A stretch of 64,000 nucleotides of DNA from Triticum aestivum (GCF_018294505.1 NC_057809.1:421870233-421934232); one strand, 5' to 3'; positions 20,911-33,515 are shown, counted from the first letter of the stretch. Notes: a model not told the origin generated them from the sequence alone. Made by a program: numbers and translations.

Positions 20911-23723
20911 TGTAACATCCCAAATTTTCAATTTGGAATGTTATACGTTAGATCATCATTGCATATCATATTTTATTGCATTTTGGCTTGATCCTAGAAA
21001 TTCTACGCAACTCAAGGACCCACGGAGAGAGTTGGGGATTTCGTTATTTTCATATTTGAGTTTTCTCAAATTTTGAAAGGAGGATCATTTTGTTTTGATT
21101 ATTTTCCCTTCCTAATATTTCAAAAATAAAAATAATTGAGAGGAGATAAAATGACTTCTGCAAAATAGATGAAATATTAGAGGAAACATATTAAAAACCA
21201 AATAAATATTTTATTTGGATTTTATTGCAATTTTATTTGAATTAGAAAAATTGCATGTTTTCAAAATTGCATTTTAGAGCCAAGAAAATGTTCTTCTTGT
21301 TCTAAATATTTTATTTAGACGGTGAAAATTTGTTTTGGAATTTTTATATTTTTATTTATTTTTCTAGGATTTATTTTCGGTGGAATGTTATTTAAAAAAA
21401 TCTGTTCGCGCGCCCGACTGGGCCAAAGGCCCAGCCGAGCTGGGCCAAGCCCACGCCGCCGCCGCCTCCCGCACCGGCTCGGGACCGGAATCCCGAGCGA
21501 AGCCGCCGCTGCAGCCCGAGTCCGGGAGGAGCACGCCTCCCGAGATGGCCCCTCCCCCAAGCCAGCTGCCGCCCCCTCCTCTTAAATACCGCCGCCACTG
21601 ACCCCCACCATCACCACCCGAGATGCCCCGCCAAACCCCTCCGCCTAGTGCCACCGCCTAGTGCCGCCGCCGCCACCGTTCGCCGCTACCGCCTAGCGCC
21701 GCCGCCGCCGCCTGCCGTTGCCGCCCCGCCGCCGCTCGAGCAACCCGCCACCCCACCGGGCCTTGTCGGAGCCACCGGATCTCGCCGGAGCCCCGCCGAG
21801 GTAGACGCCGGTTTTTGAGAGAATACCAATTCGGTTTTATTTCAGAAAACCCTGGTTTTTGTTTTTTTAGAATATATCAGTTTTATTTTTTTCGGTTTAT
21901 TTATTTAGCGAGCGTTCGTCCATACGTTCGTTTTAACGAACGTTGTTCACTCGTTAGCCGCAGATAGTGAACGTTCGTTCATTAGCCTGTTCATCAGTTT
22001 TTCTTTTTCTCGGATTTTTCAGTGATTATTTTCGATCGTGATTTCTGATCGGATTTTAGTTTTAGTTTAACTTTTCGCTCGCTTATTGGAATCAGGCAAT
22101 TCAAGCGCCTAGAGTTTCGTCTCGAAACCCTGTTTCTGTTTAACCAACTCAAACATGTTTTGCTACTGTAAAATTTGACTTTAGTCCAGATTAGTAAATG
22201 AAGCTTGTTGCTTTCGCCGTTTGAGTTTTGTTGCTTCATTTGACTTGATTCTTTTTGCAAACCGGAGTTCTTAAGTTGAACTTTCTGGTTAGATCTCTTA
22301 TTTGAGTTTTACCCGTGCCCTTGCTTGATTACTTATTGTATGCTTGTTTGTTTGCGATAGAGTACCGGGAGTGTGAAGCGTGCTACTACGAGTCTCTAGG
22401 TTTAGCGGATCATCAACAAGGCAAGTAACACTTTGATCATACCTTTTTACTACCCAGTTTTATTGCATTAGATCAATCCTCAAACAATTGCATGGTTAGG
22501 ATCTGATTAATATGTGTGTTTTGGGAAGTAGATGAGGTAGTACCTATCCACCTGTTTATTATCAAACCTATGGGAGTTACTTCTACGTTGCTTATATTGC
22601 TATGCTATGCTATGCTCGTAGAGGTGGTTTGGGTTTGAGAGTATTCATGACAGATGTGAGCATTGTTAATTATTGGTTAACTTAAGGTGGAAATTTTACT
22701 ACACATCTGATGGATTGAGGCACCTGGGAAACCAGTGATTGCCTGTATTTTTGGAAATCCCGGGGTACCGTGTGATTCTCCTATGGACTGCCACCCAGGC
22801 TCAAAGGGATCATAAGATTATTCATGCTAGAAATTTCCATGTGCAGACACGAGCTATTATGGGCTCTAGCATAGTTGATTAAGTCGTGTGAACTCTTATA
22901 GTGGTAGACTATCAGATGTAGGGGATGTAGGTGGCACTGTCTACCCATCGTAAGGTGCTAATGCTTCTAAAAGACTGTGTCTTGGTCATCCGTTTCTCAA
23001 ACACCATGTAGTGCGAGATATCCAATGGAGGTGATCGAGTCATGTGGGGAAAAGTGCAAAAACCTCTGCAGTGTGTACAAACTAATCATGGTTAGCCATG
23101 TCCCCGGTTATGGACATCTTGAGTATCTGGTTCTTGGATTGTCATGTGGATCTCATCACTCTTAATTATAAAATTTGATTGGGTTATTAATTACTTTTAA
23201 TTTGGATTGAGATGGGGTTTACCATTATCAATGTTTAACAACCACCATGATAGTTAAATAAAATTTATTCCTTTCTAGTAGGGAAAAATTGGCTTTTCGC
23301 AAAACATATTAACCATACAACCTCCACCAGCCATATATGCAAGTAGTGATAGCATTATTCTATTCATTACTCTTTTGTGTTACCTTGCCAGCATATTCCA
23401 TGTGCTGACCCGTTTGCGGGCTGCAACGTATCATGTTGCAGACTTTTCAGATGACGAGTAAGGAGCCTTAGGTCGTGATCTTTCACTCAGTGATGCCGTT
23501 GGAGTTGATGGACTCACTTTATCTTCCAAGCCTTCCGCTGTTATCATATTAGATGGCCTTTAGCCATATTTATTGTATAAGTTTTCTTTTGAGACCCTCG
23601 ATGTAATAAGTGTGTGATTGCTACTCTGTTATAAATCCTTCAAGTACTGTGTGTGTCAGCATTACTGATCCAGGGATGACACTTATGCACAGAGATCAGA
23701 CTGTTTGAGGTCTGGTCGCTACA
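20911..23723 (+). repeat. 3' LTR of element A
   Basis: 2813 bp, starts TGTAACATCCCAAATTTTC and ends GGTCGCTACA, followed by TSD copy TTGTT. It carries about 70 bp (21401-21474) with GGGCC palindromes that the 5' LTR lacks, plus scattered substitutions. Confidence 0.93.
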
Positions 23724-23728
23724 TTGTT

Positions 23729-24682
23729 ATGGTACCTTGTCCCCGTTTGGGACCGTTTTTGCCACGACGGTGGCCGTTGATGCCTTTGGTAGGCATGGGG
23801 CCACCCATCATTAGCCCAGTGGGGAGTTGGTCGGAGTGGCCGGGAGAGTGTCATGGCAATGGAAGGGTTTCGTCGGAATGTCGTTGGTCCACCTGAATGG
23901 GATGACGAGGCCATGGATTCCATGGTGTGGGTAAAGTGCGCTACCTCTGCAGAGTGTATTTAATCTATCGATAGCAGCATCCTCGGCTACGGACATAGCT
24001 CGTGAGTAAGTCACACCATGGATCAACATTAATAAATAAACTTGCACATTAAAGTTTCATTGTTGGCACTGGTTATGTGATGATTTGTGGGATCATGAAT
24101 ATGATTGTGGTGAGAACCAAAGTGTTGGTTTCGGTTGTGATCCACGTATGATCACCGTTTGGTTACGAGGTAACCCGTCTAGTAAGAGAGTCCGAGTGAC
24201 TCAGTACACATGTTGATTTCACCGCATTCGTAGTATCATGTTGCATTAACCTGATTAATTGTCATGATATTGTTTGCCATTATGCTTATGCTTGTTGTGA
24301 GCTTGCGAGTACATTCAATGTACTGACCTGGCGTGTCATGCCAGATTTCAGGCAAGTTGTTTCAGATCGGAGAGCTTTCCTTGTCTAGATCATGTCCACA
24401 TTGGTGTCCCTGTGCTATGGAGCTCCACTTTGTCGTCGTTTCGCTGCCGTGTAGTTATCGTGATCGAGGCCCCTTCATGTTCATTAAATAATGTACATAC
24501 TATTCAGCCGCACCGTGTGTGCCGCTTGGCCTCGCTACACTATGTAATATCAGACCTATGTTCTGCTAGTATCCATAAAGCAGTTGTTTTATGTACCAAG
24601 TTGTTTTGTGTTGCTAGAAGACTTGATCTGTGGGCTGGCAATGCAAGGTAAACCGGTTGCTCTGAGCCGGGGTGCCACAACA
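23729..24682 (+). repeat. 5' LTR of gypsy B, segment 2
   Basis: Resumes B's LTR after element A. It ends GGTGCCACAACA next to the PBS at 24685; the exact last base is 24679 or 24682. No gene is present. Confidence 0.7.
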
Positions 24683-24684
24683 CT

Positions 24685-24697
24685 TGGTATCAGAGCC
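24685..24697 (+). other. Primer-binding site of element B (tRNA-iMet)
   Basis: TGGTATCAGAGCC follows the LTR end by a few bases, as in element A. Confidence 0.92.
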
Positions 24698-24846
24698 GCG
24701 CTAACTGTAGGACACGCTAGACCGTCGATGCGCTAGCTAAACGGTAGTTAGCTTAGTCTAAGTGCCGGTAGTAATAGAAATTTATTTTTGCATTGCATGC
24801 ATTTTATTTTTTATTATTACTGACCGCTTAATGATTGTGAGTGTAG

Positions 24847-25004
24847 ATGGCTCCAGTTCCGATCATGTACCAGTCTTAGCCAGCCCCGTACACACCGCTG
24901 CACCTGCTTCAGAACGTGTGGCGAGGACTCTACCCAGAGGGCGCTGATCCAGTGTATCAGGTGTATCGAGAGCATCTGGTCGGATCAATGTATTAGTACT
25001 ACGC
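24847..25004 (+). pseudogene. Upstream ORF (ORF0) of element B, 5' part
   Basis: ATG at 24847 opens a frame with TAG near 24877 and 24994 (both where Gln is plausible). Residues include LLQNVWRGLYPEGADPVYQVYREHLVGS. It stops at the insertion of solo LTR J; the frame resumes at 29172 once one copy of the TACGC duplication is removed. It lies between PBS and gag like ORF0 of A. Confidence 0.6.
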
Positions 25005-28000
25005 TGTGACGCCCCGAGACCGACGCTTCAGAAGACTTCCATATTTTTGTGATCACCGTGTGTTCTTTTGTGCTTGCTCTTTTATTTTTTGCATTGCATC
25101 ATGTCATCATGCCATCATGTCATTAATCTTTGCATCTCAACTCAACTAATAAATTGCATAGATGGTTGATCTGCTTAAATTGAGGGAAGGTGACTTCTCT
25201 TTATAACATATCCTCCCAATATTAGGGAGCTATATTAAATATTTCTTTAATTTGGAAATCACCATAACACACTTGTAAATTATCCCAATGCCTTTGTTAT
25301 CTTAATTCTTGGTCTCCAACTTTGCCCATAAATTCTTTCATCACTTTCCGGAGCTCTACCAAAAATCTCAACATTTTGGCCACTCCTAAATCTTGTCCTA
25401 GTTGAAACCATTTGAATTAAATTCAAATGAGTTTGAATATAATTCCTGCAATCTTGCCACTACTATTTTTCATAGACCGTGCACATTTTTGTGAGTCCAG
25501 GAAAATTATCCGCGTGTCCAACTTCTTCCCCTAACCTCCCTTTCTTTTCTTTCTTATCTCTGTATTTTTTTATTTTCTTAGTGAGAGAATAAAGAGAGCC
25601 TGCAGCCTAGCCGGCCTCTAAGCCCAAAGCCCAGCCGGCGCCCCCACCAGCTCTAACCCTAGGCCGACCCCCTCCTCTCGCTTGTCTTCCTCATTCCCTC
25701 TACACGCCACCGCAGCCCTGATCCCCATCTCTCTCGCTCTTCTCTTGGTATCCACCATCTCCCCTTCGTCCTCCTTCGTCGCCACACGCAGAGGAGCAGG
25801 CCCTCGCGCCGCGCGCCTCGCCCGCCCTGCTCCCGGTCAACCTCACCGCCGACCTCCTTGCCCCATCACGTCGTTCCTCAAGCTCCCGCACCGACGCCCT
25901 CCATCGGCTGCTCGCACCTGCAGCTCCGTTCGCGAGCTCGTGGAGCCATGGCCGCCACAGGAGCCTCGCGCCCGACCCCCTCGCTGAGGCCATGGATGTC
26001 TGCGGGCCCGCCTTCCTGCACCTCCACACGCCGCCGGCACACGCCACCAACCGCTGCTCCGCCTCCATCGAGCTCCATCCCCTGCTGTCACTAGATCGCC
26101 AAGATGCAACCCCGACCCCGTCGGCCCCTTCCTCGTACAACGCTCAAGCCTTCATGCCCGAGGCCTTCGTCATCTCCCTGTGTTGCGCTGCGTGCGACCC
26201 TGTCAGCCCCATGGTCGCCACCTCTGCAGCCTCCTGCTGCTGTTTCGTGCGCCTTCACTGTCGGTTGGCATTGACGCAAGACCAACGGCTTCATCGTCGT
26301 TCGCCTACACGCCCGAACCTCGAAGATCCCGTGGAACGCCAAGTACCACTATCCATCTCTGAGGATTTCGCCAAGTACGGCACCGGACGCCAAGTACGGC
26401 ACCGGACGCCAAGTACGACTACACCATGGTGATACGTGAACAACTACACATCTACAACTAGTGTACCTCTACATCCTAGAATCGCGAAGTACCGCACCGA
26501 AACGCAAGTACAACAAGGAACCCCGAAGGACTTGGATGCGCCAAGTTCCTCTTTGTCCATGATGATTACGCCAAGACCCCGAGATCGACTTCGCAGACTC
26601 ACAAGTACCACGGCGACCATGAAGACCGCAAAGTTCCACTACCAGTTTATGTTTTGGAATCGCCAAGTCAGACTACAATGCGAAGACCATGTACAATTAC
26701 TTCCATTTCGAACCCGTCCACCTCGAAACGCACGCTTCAAAGGTATAACCGCCAGAACAACCGCCATGGACCGAATGCATGTGTTGTATGAGATGCACCG
26801 TTTGCACCGTGTCCGAATTGTCACTCGTTTCCATGCCACTAACCCGTGGGAACCCGGTAGTCGCGAGCACCCCACCATCTCTAGCATGTTTCGCACATCC
26901 GCACACTTCCTTTTGCACCGGTATCTCCATTTGCTACCGGAACCGATATGTTGTCGTGGCATCATTTTCGAATTCGTCTCCGTGACACCCCTTTCTTCCA
27001 CCACGGTGACAAATGCTTCATGACATTCTCATGTCAAAATTTTCATAAAAATGGTATAAAACTTGCATAGCTCATTCGCATCATGATAACAACATTTAAA
27101 ATATTTTAGATTGTTGTTTGCATTAAATTGCTATATGCACATGAGGATTTATCGGAATTGTTATTTGTTATTTCCGGCCTCATTTAAACTTGCCTAAATA
27201 GATAGTTTATTTATGCTTCACCCCTTGCCATGTTGAATAACATTTAATATTGTTGGGTACTAAATAACTTGAATGTGGTGTTTTGTCAATATGCAACTCG
27301 TTGCATATTGAGCTCCACTTAATTTGTAGTATTGTTTGTGCACTTTGCCATGCCATGCCTCTTCAAACTGGACATGCATCATACTTGATTGTGCATCATG
27401 CCATGTTTATGATTGTGTGTTTACCATGCTGTTTGCTTCTTTCCGGTTTGCTTCTCTCATTAGCTTCGGTTTTGTTCCGGAGTTGTGAGGGTCCGTTCGA
27501 CTACGTCCGTTTGTCTTCATCATGGACTTGATCTTCTTCCTAGCGGAATTTCAGGCAAGATGACCATACCCTCGAAATCACTTCTATCTTTGCTTGCTAG
27601 TTGCTCGCTCTTTTGCTATGCCGCGATACCTACAACTTGCTATATCATGCCTCCTATATTGCCATGTCAAGCCTCTAACCCACGCCTTTCCTAGCAAACT
27701 GTTGTTTGGCTATGTTACCACTTTTTCTCAGCCCCTCTTATAGCGTTGCTAGTTGCAGGTGAAGATGAAGTTGGTTCCATGTTGGAACATGGATATTTTG
27801 GGATATCACAATATCTCTTATTTAATTAATGCACCTATATACTTGGTAAAGGGTGGAAGGCTCGGTCTTATGCCTGGTGTTTTGTTCCACTCTTCTTGCC
27901 CTAGTTTCCGTCATACCGGTGTTATGTTCCTTGATTTTGCGTTCCTTACACGGTTGGATGATTTATGGGACCCCCTTGACACTTCGCCTTGAATAAAACT

Positions 28001-29166
28001 CCTCCAGGAAGGCCCAACCTTGGTTTTACCATTTGCCTACCTAAGCCTTTTTCCCTTGGGTTCCGCAGACTCAAGGGTCATCTTTATTTTAGCCCCCGGG
28101 CTAGTGCTCCTCTTTGTGCTGGTCCAAACCGAGAGATGTCCAGCGCCCCCTGGGCAACCAGGGTCTATGCCAACCCGACGTCTTGCTCATCCGGTGTGCC
28201 CTAAGAACGAGATACGTGCGACTCCTATCGGGATTTGTCGGCACATCGGGCAGCTTTGCTGGTCTTGTTTTACCATTGTCGAAATGTCTTGTAACCGGGA
28301 TTTCGAGACTGATCGGGTCTTCCTAGGAGAAGGAATATCCTTCGTTAACCGTGAGAGCTTGTGATGGGCTAAGTTGGGACACCCCTGCAGGGTATTATCT
28401 TTCGAAAGCCATGCCCGCGGTTATGAGGAAGATGGGAATTTTCTAATGTCCGGTTGTAGAGAACTTGACACTTGACTTAATTAAAATACATCAACTGCGT
28501 GTGTAGCCGTGATGGTCTCTTTTCGGTGGAGCCCGGGAAGTGAACACGGTTTGGGTTATGTATGAACGTAAGTAGTTTCAGGATCACTTCTTGATCACTT
28601 CTAGCTTCGCGACCATTGCGTTGCTCCACTTCTCGCTCTCATTTGCGTATGTTAGTCACCATATTTTCTTAGTGCTTGCTGCAGCTCCACCTCATTACCA
28701 CATCCTTCCTATAAGCTTAAATAGTCTTGATCTCGCGGGTGTGAGATTGTTGAGTCCTTGTGACTCACAGATACTTCCAAACAGTTGCAGGCGCCGCTGA
28801 TACGAGTGCAGGTGACGCAACTGAGCTCAAGTGGGAGCTCGATTCAATGAAGATCGTGTTCATTGTGTTGTTTTCGTTTCCTGTTGATCAGTAGTGGAGA
28901 CCAGTTGGGACGATCGGGGATCTAGCATTTGGGGTTGTCTTCTTTTATTTTTCTTCCGTAGTCGGACCTTGTGTGTACTCTGAATGATGTATGTTTAATT
29001 CATGTATTGTGTGATGTGGCGATTGTAAGCCAACTCTTTATCTCATTCTTGTTCATTACATGGGATTGTGTGAAGATGACCCTTCTTGCGACAAAATCAC
29101 CATGCGGTTATGCCTCTAAGTCGTGCCTCGACACGTGGGAGATATAGCCACATCATGGGTGTTACA
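25005..29166 (+). mobile_element. Solo LTR J, 4.16 kb gypsy-type
   Basis: Starts TGTGACGCCCCGAGACC and ends GGGTGTTACA, flanked by perfect TSD TACGC (25000-25004, 29167-29171). There is no PBS, coding region or second LTR, so it is a solo LTR left by LTR-LTR recombination. It is exceptionally long. A GC-rich part (25600-26450) has Pro/Arg-rich ORFs and a 19-bp direct repeat (CGCCAAGTACGGCACCGGA, near 26367-26405); the remainder is AT-rich. None of the ORFs has a domain I recognise. The 5' start and chromovirus-like termini suggest a gypsy LTR related to the Tekay group. Confidence 0.85.
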
Positions 29167-29171
29167 TACGC

Positions 29172-29817
29172 GGAGGTCACTCTACACCAAAGCTCACCTT
29201 CCGGCGCTTACACCCGTTCCACTAAGGGTGCTTTCACTTCCACGCCGTCTTAGGCTATTCAGTTTGCTGCACTCGAGGCTCTTGTAGACTTGCGCTACAA
29301 CGAGGTTTGCATGCAGACCCACCCATGTTTCTTTTTCTACCTGCCTCTGCACGAGAACGAGCATTTCACCTTCCCTTTTATTGATCCGGCGTGCGATCGT
29401 CCTGCTAGCCACCTTTCTCGCTATATCACTTCCACTTATCTCTTGATCTATGAGTTAGCCCGAGAGCTGACCCGAGCCCGGGTCGCTCTTGCCGCTGCTC
29501 GTAATAGGAACCCTCCACCTACTGTCAGTTTCACTATGTTTGTTCCCCCAGCCTCCGTTACTCTAGTTACTTCGGTGACTACTCAGGGTATCACCAACCC
29601 TTTGGCAGTGACCCCTCGCAGTGCCCCTGCTGCGTGGGCTTCCATTGTCGCTACTCCTGCAGCTCCTATGCTTAGATCCCGTCCCGCACCTGCCCCTGAG
29701 GGAGAGTCCTCGAGGCAGCGCCGCCGTGTCACTTTTAACCCAGAGGTATCCACTATCTGCTCAGGATCTGAGTCTGACTCAGGAGAGGAGCCCGCCGCAG
29801 CGACAGCTGAGCACTAG
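29172..29817 (+). pseudogene. Upstream ORF (ORF0) of element B, 3' part
   Basis: Continues the ORF begun at 24847. From 29290 it is open to TAG at 29815. The residues show an alanine-rich helix followed by LRYNEVCMQTHPCFFFYLPL, a coiled-coil-like helix (LLIYELARELTRARVALAAARN), a Pro/Ala/Thr linker and a basic-then-acidic tail (RQRRRVTF...SGSESDSGEEP). No known catalytic domain is visible. At least one stop lies near 29252. 29818-30082 is spacer before gag. Confidence 0.55.
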
Positions 29818-30082
29818 ATCATTAATTAGGGTATAAAGGTCATCATGAGGTTGATGTACGGATGTAGTCGTACATGTCATGATGCTTAGTTTCATGTATG
29901 TGGGTAGTCGAAACCATCATGATGTTATCTTCCATGTATGAGTCTATGTATAATTATGTTGGAACCTTTTTATTCAACCTGATTTCTTTTCGCTGCTTTC
30001 TTTTGGGTTTGTCGCTGGCTTTTATTCCCATTTTGGATATTTCTCATCTCGGTTGCTTTATATTGGGAAAACAAATAATTGG

Positions 30083-31100
30083 ATGACGCGGGAGGCAGTA
30101 GCAGCCACGCTTGTGAGGATGTTCCTGTTCGTCGCTCCGCAAGATAGGCAGGACATTCCCCCGAGCCGTATCAGCCACCACCGCCTCCACCACCACATCG
30201 TCCCCTCCACTGAGCAAATCATGTGTATGTTTGAAGAAAGAAGGAACAACGATCTGTCAGAATGGAAATCAGAATGGTCACCACTCCAAGCTGTCAGATT
30301 TTTAGAGGGCCAAGCCTCCCAGTTTCAGTCAAGTTATAGATCCTTTGGATGCCGATGATTTGCTAAGGACTATTGAGGAAAAGCTTGAGATTGCTCGCAC
30401 TGAAGAAGTTGAGAAGGTTCCGTTTGCTACGCATTATCTTGAAGGAGCTGTCGCTATATGGTGGGATAATGCTAAGGCTCTGTGGCCCGCGGACGAAGAA
30501 ATTACTTGGAATAACTTCAAGGACCACTTTCGCAAATATCATATTCCAGTCGGGATTATGAAGGTCAAGCAGTGCGAATTCCTCGCCCTCACACAAGGAA
30601 GCCTGATAGTAAGTGAATATCTGCACAAGTTCAACCATCAGGCCTGCTATCCTCTTTATGATGTGGCCACAGAAGAAAGGAAGGTCGACAAATTTCTTGG
30701 AGGACTGAACCAACTACTCAGATATACTCTCAGCATGTTTGATTTCTCGGATTTCCAAACCCTAGTCAACAAAGCTCTCATCGCAGAAAGGGAACACAAG
30801 CTCGTGTAAGACAACAGGCCTGCAAATAATGACCACAAGAGCAAATTCGAGACTAAGAAGGATGGACAACCAGTATAGAAGGCTCGTACCTGGCAGCAAA
30901 CTTAGATTGAGTACAAACCTAATTGGTAGCAGAATGTTAACAAGACCACTACCCAAGTCAAGAATGTCGTGACCAGCCCGGTGCATGAAGAATGCCAGCG
31001 CAACAATTCCTATTTTAATTGTGGTAAGACCGGACATTATGCCAGACAATGCCCCAAGAACGACAAGCCAACTGCCCCATTCAGGTCACAAGTCAATCAT
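30083..31100 (+). pseudogene. Gag of element B
   Basis: ATG at 30083 begins MTREAV, with FEERRNN near 30228. After a frameshift near 30340 the capsid block is clear: DADDLLRTIEEKLEIARTEEVEKVPFATHYLEGAVAIWWDNAKALWP and the major homology-like FLALTQGSLIVSEYLHKFNH. The zinc knuckle near 31009-31050 reads YFNCGKTGHYARQC: its first cysteine is replaced by Tyr. In-frame stops: TAA 30807, TAG near 30876, 30903 and 30927. Gag and protease share a frame. Confidence 0.82.
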
Positions 31101-31733
31101 CTAGAGCCCTATTCAGCCTCAAGGGCCATCCAAGGGCAAATTCACCACCTCTCCGCCGACGAAACCCAAGAGGACCCGGAAGTCGTCATTGGTATGTTTC
31201 ATGTTAATAACATACCTGCAATAGTTTTATTTGACTCTGGGGCTTCCCACTCTTTTATTTCACGGAGTTTTGCTGCCCAAAATAAATTTCCTTGCTCGAT
31301 TTTGGGAAAGAATATGCTGGTACAATCCCCGGGATCTTTGCTCAAAAGCAATCTGGTCTGCCAAAATTTGGAAATTGATATCAAAGGAGTCAGTTTTCTG
31401 ACGTCCTTGATTGTCATCGAGTCTGCTGAATTGGATATTATTTTGGGAATGAATTGGTTAACCCAATATCAAGTATGCATCAACCGTGCGACCAGAGAAG
31501 TCACCTTGACCAGTCATGAAGGTTGAACCACGAAGTTTTATGCCAGGAGAAGCATACCCAAGAAAGAAATGGTTTTCACAGCCATGGCTGAAGAATTGGA
31601 ATTAATTCATGTGGTCAGTGAGTTTCCAGATGTATTTCCGGAGGAATTACCAGGCATGCCATGAGACAGGGAGCTAGAGTTTACAATTGATCTGGTGCCT
31701 GGAACTGCATTGTTATACAAGAAGTATTATTGA
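31101..31733 (+). pseudogene. Aspartic protease of element B
   Basis: AIVLFDSGASHSFISRSF (near 31208-31265) is a standard retropepsin D-S-G active site of plant gypsy elements, and LIVIESAELDIILGMNWLTQYQVCINRA closes the domain. The frame then runs on with TGA near 31524, 31662 and 31731 into the pre-RT block VVSEFPDVFPEELPGMP. Confidence 0.85.
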
Positions 31734-32570
31734 ATGCCCTTGTCAGAATTAGTGGAATTAAAGAAACAGCTTGATGAGATGCTTCAGAAGGGATACATCC
31801 GTCCGAGCTCTTCACCATGGGGATCACCCACAATATTTTTGGACAAGAAGGATGGTAGTCTTCAGATGTGTGTAGATTATCGCCAGCTAAATGATGTCAC
31901 CATCAAGAACAAATATCCTCTGCCAAGGATTGATGATTTGTTTGATCAACTTAGTGGGGCAAAAGTATTCTCCAAGGTTGATCTATCACCAGCTCAAAAT
32001 CAAGAAGGAAGATATTCCCAAGACCGCATTCACCACTCGATACAACCTTTATGAATTTACAGTCATGTCTTTCAGTCTCACCAATGCCCCTGCCTTTTTC
32101 ATGCATATGATGAATAAGGTATTTATGGATTTCTTGGATAATTTCGCAGTGGATTTCATCAATGACATCCTCATTTACTCAAAGAGTGAAGAAGAACACA
32201 AGGAACACCTCAGAGCAATTTTGCAAAGGCTCCGTGACCATCAGCTATATGCGAAGTTCAGCAAATGCGAGTTCTGGCTCAAGCAAGTTGGATTTTTGGG
32301 GCATGTTCTTTCCGCAGAAGGGATAGTTATGGACCCAAGTAAGTTGAAAGATGTGCTTGATTGGACTGCACCTATGATAGTGTTAGAAATCCGGAGTTTC
32401 CTTGGATTAGCTAGATACTACCGCCGCTTTATCAAGGGATTCTCCAAGATTGCCAAGCCAATGACAGAGCTCCTCAAGAAGGACAAGAAGTTTGAATCGA
32501 CTGTGGATTGCGAAAGGAGCTTCACCAAGCTAAGAACCCAGCTGACAACAGCACCAGTAATGACTCTGCC
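31734..32570 (+). pseudogene. Reverse transcriptase of element B
   Basis: [74 protein letters not shown], then a deletion/frameshift near 31990 that removes part of the SGYHQ motif, then [32 protein letters not shown]. The catalytic box reads FIND (32155-32166) instead of FIDD: the first catalytic Asp codon GAT is AAT. Thumb: [12 protein letters not shown] and [24 protein letters not shown]. Confidence 0.88.
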
Positions 32571-33139
32571 AGACATCTACCGCAGCTTTGATGTATATCG
32601 CGATGCATCTAGAAAGGGCCTTGGATGTGTACTCATGCAAGACGGCAAGGTTGTGGCCTACGCATCACGACAGTTATGACCGCACGAAGGAAACTATCCC
32701 ATGCATGATTTGGAGTTGGCCGCTTGTTGTGCATGCTTTGAAAATTTGGAGACACTACCTCATTGGAAAAAGGTGCCAAATTTTCACCAACCACAAGAGT
32801 CTCAAATATATATTCACTCAACCGGACCAGAACCTTTGACAGCGGAGATGGCTTGAGTTGGTCAAGGATTATGACCTCGGGATAAATTACCATCCGGGTA
32901 AAGCTAACATGGTTGTCGATGCCCTCAGCCGCAAGCCTGCCGGTCTGACTATTTTAATGGATTCCTTGCATCCGGAACTTCAAGATGAGATTGCTCAGCT
33001 CAATTTGGTGATAATTGATGCCAGTCTTGCCAATATATTGGAAGTTGCCCCTACCCGTGAGGATGAGGTTCGCACAGCCCAGGTAGATGACGTATTGTTG
33101 CAATTCCATGCCCAGTGTATGCAAGAAGGAAAGGTTTAG
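32571..33139 (+). pseudogene. RNase H and linker of element B
   Basis: [33 protein letters not shown] at 32677, a frameshift, then [32 protein letters not shown] and [18 protein letters not shown]. The catalytic first Asp is retained, but TDHKS is TNHKS, so the third catalytic Asp is lost. The linker ends at TAG 33137. Confidence 0.82.
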
Positions 33140-33515
33140 GATTTCTCTAAGGATCAGCAAGGTACGCTAAGGTTTCGAGGGAGGATTTGCGTACCCGAGC
33201 AAGCAGACCTGAGAAAGAATATTTTCGCACAAGCACACGAATCTTCGTATTCAATTCATCTAGGAGGTACCAAAATGTACAAGACCTTCCTCAGATATTT
33301 TGGTGGGATGGAATGAAGAAAGATATTGCATATTTTGTCGCCTGTTGTTATATATGCAACAAAGTAACGGCGGAACACCAAAAGCCCGCCGGACTCCTTC
33401 AACCGCTACCCATCTCACAATGGAAATGGGACGATGTCTGCATGGATTTTATCACCATCCTACCAAGGACTCACCGAGGTAATGACGCAGTATGGGTCAT
33501 AGTGGACATGCTAAC
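33140..33515 (+). pseudogene. Integrase N-terminus of element B (truncated)
   Basis: FWWDGMKKDIAYFVACCYICNKVTAEHQKPAGLLQPLPISQWKWDDVCMDFITILPRT, then VWVIVDMLT and an abrupt end at LTR K. The CxxC of the zinc domain and the first catalytic Asp (MDFIT) are present; the remaining DDE core, the C-terminus, PPT and 3' LTR are absent and do not reappear in the window. Confidence 0.85.

Larger units (their letters stand above)
3575..23723 (+). mobile_element. Tekay-like chromovirus A (Ty3/gypsy), complete but interrupted
   Basis: LTRs at 3575-6311 and 20911-23723 both start TGTAAC.TCCCAA and end GGTCGCTACA, and are flanked by a perfect TSD TTGTT (3570-3574, 23724-23728). PBS is at 6316, PPT at 20895. 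Internal order on the plus strand is upstream ORF, gag with CCHC knuckle, protease, reverse transcriptase, RNase H, integrase and a C-terminal chromodomain-like stretch; the last feature plus the long LTRs point to the Tekay/Del chromovirus lineage. Element G (9195-18329) splits the reverse transcriptase. Several stops and two frameshifts make it non-autonomous now. Confidence 0.93.
2145..33515 (+). mobile_element. Gypsy element B (old, multiply interrupted, 3'-truncated)
   Basis: After removing A (3575-23728 with one TSD copy) and solo LTR J (25005-29171 with one TSD copy), a coherent plus-strand Ty3/gypsy order remains: LTR (2145-3574 plus 23729-24682), PBS for initiator tRNA-Met (24685-24697), upstream ORF, gag, protease, reverse transcriptase, RNase H and the start of integrase. 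There is no 3' LTR; the element stops inside the integrase core at 33515, where LTR K begins. Its coding regions carry more stops and frameshifts than those of A, so it is probably older. Protein organisation resembles chromoviruses of the Tekay/Del type, but without the integrase C-terminus the clade cannot be fixed. Confidence 0.8.

Noticed and set aside
25682..27023. Several Pro/Arg/His-rich ORFs that could pass for a host gene
   Set aside because: They fall in a solo LTR with perfect TSD; no splice-consistent structure or known domain.
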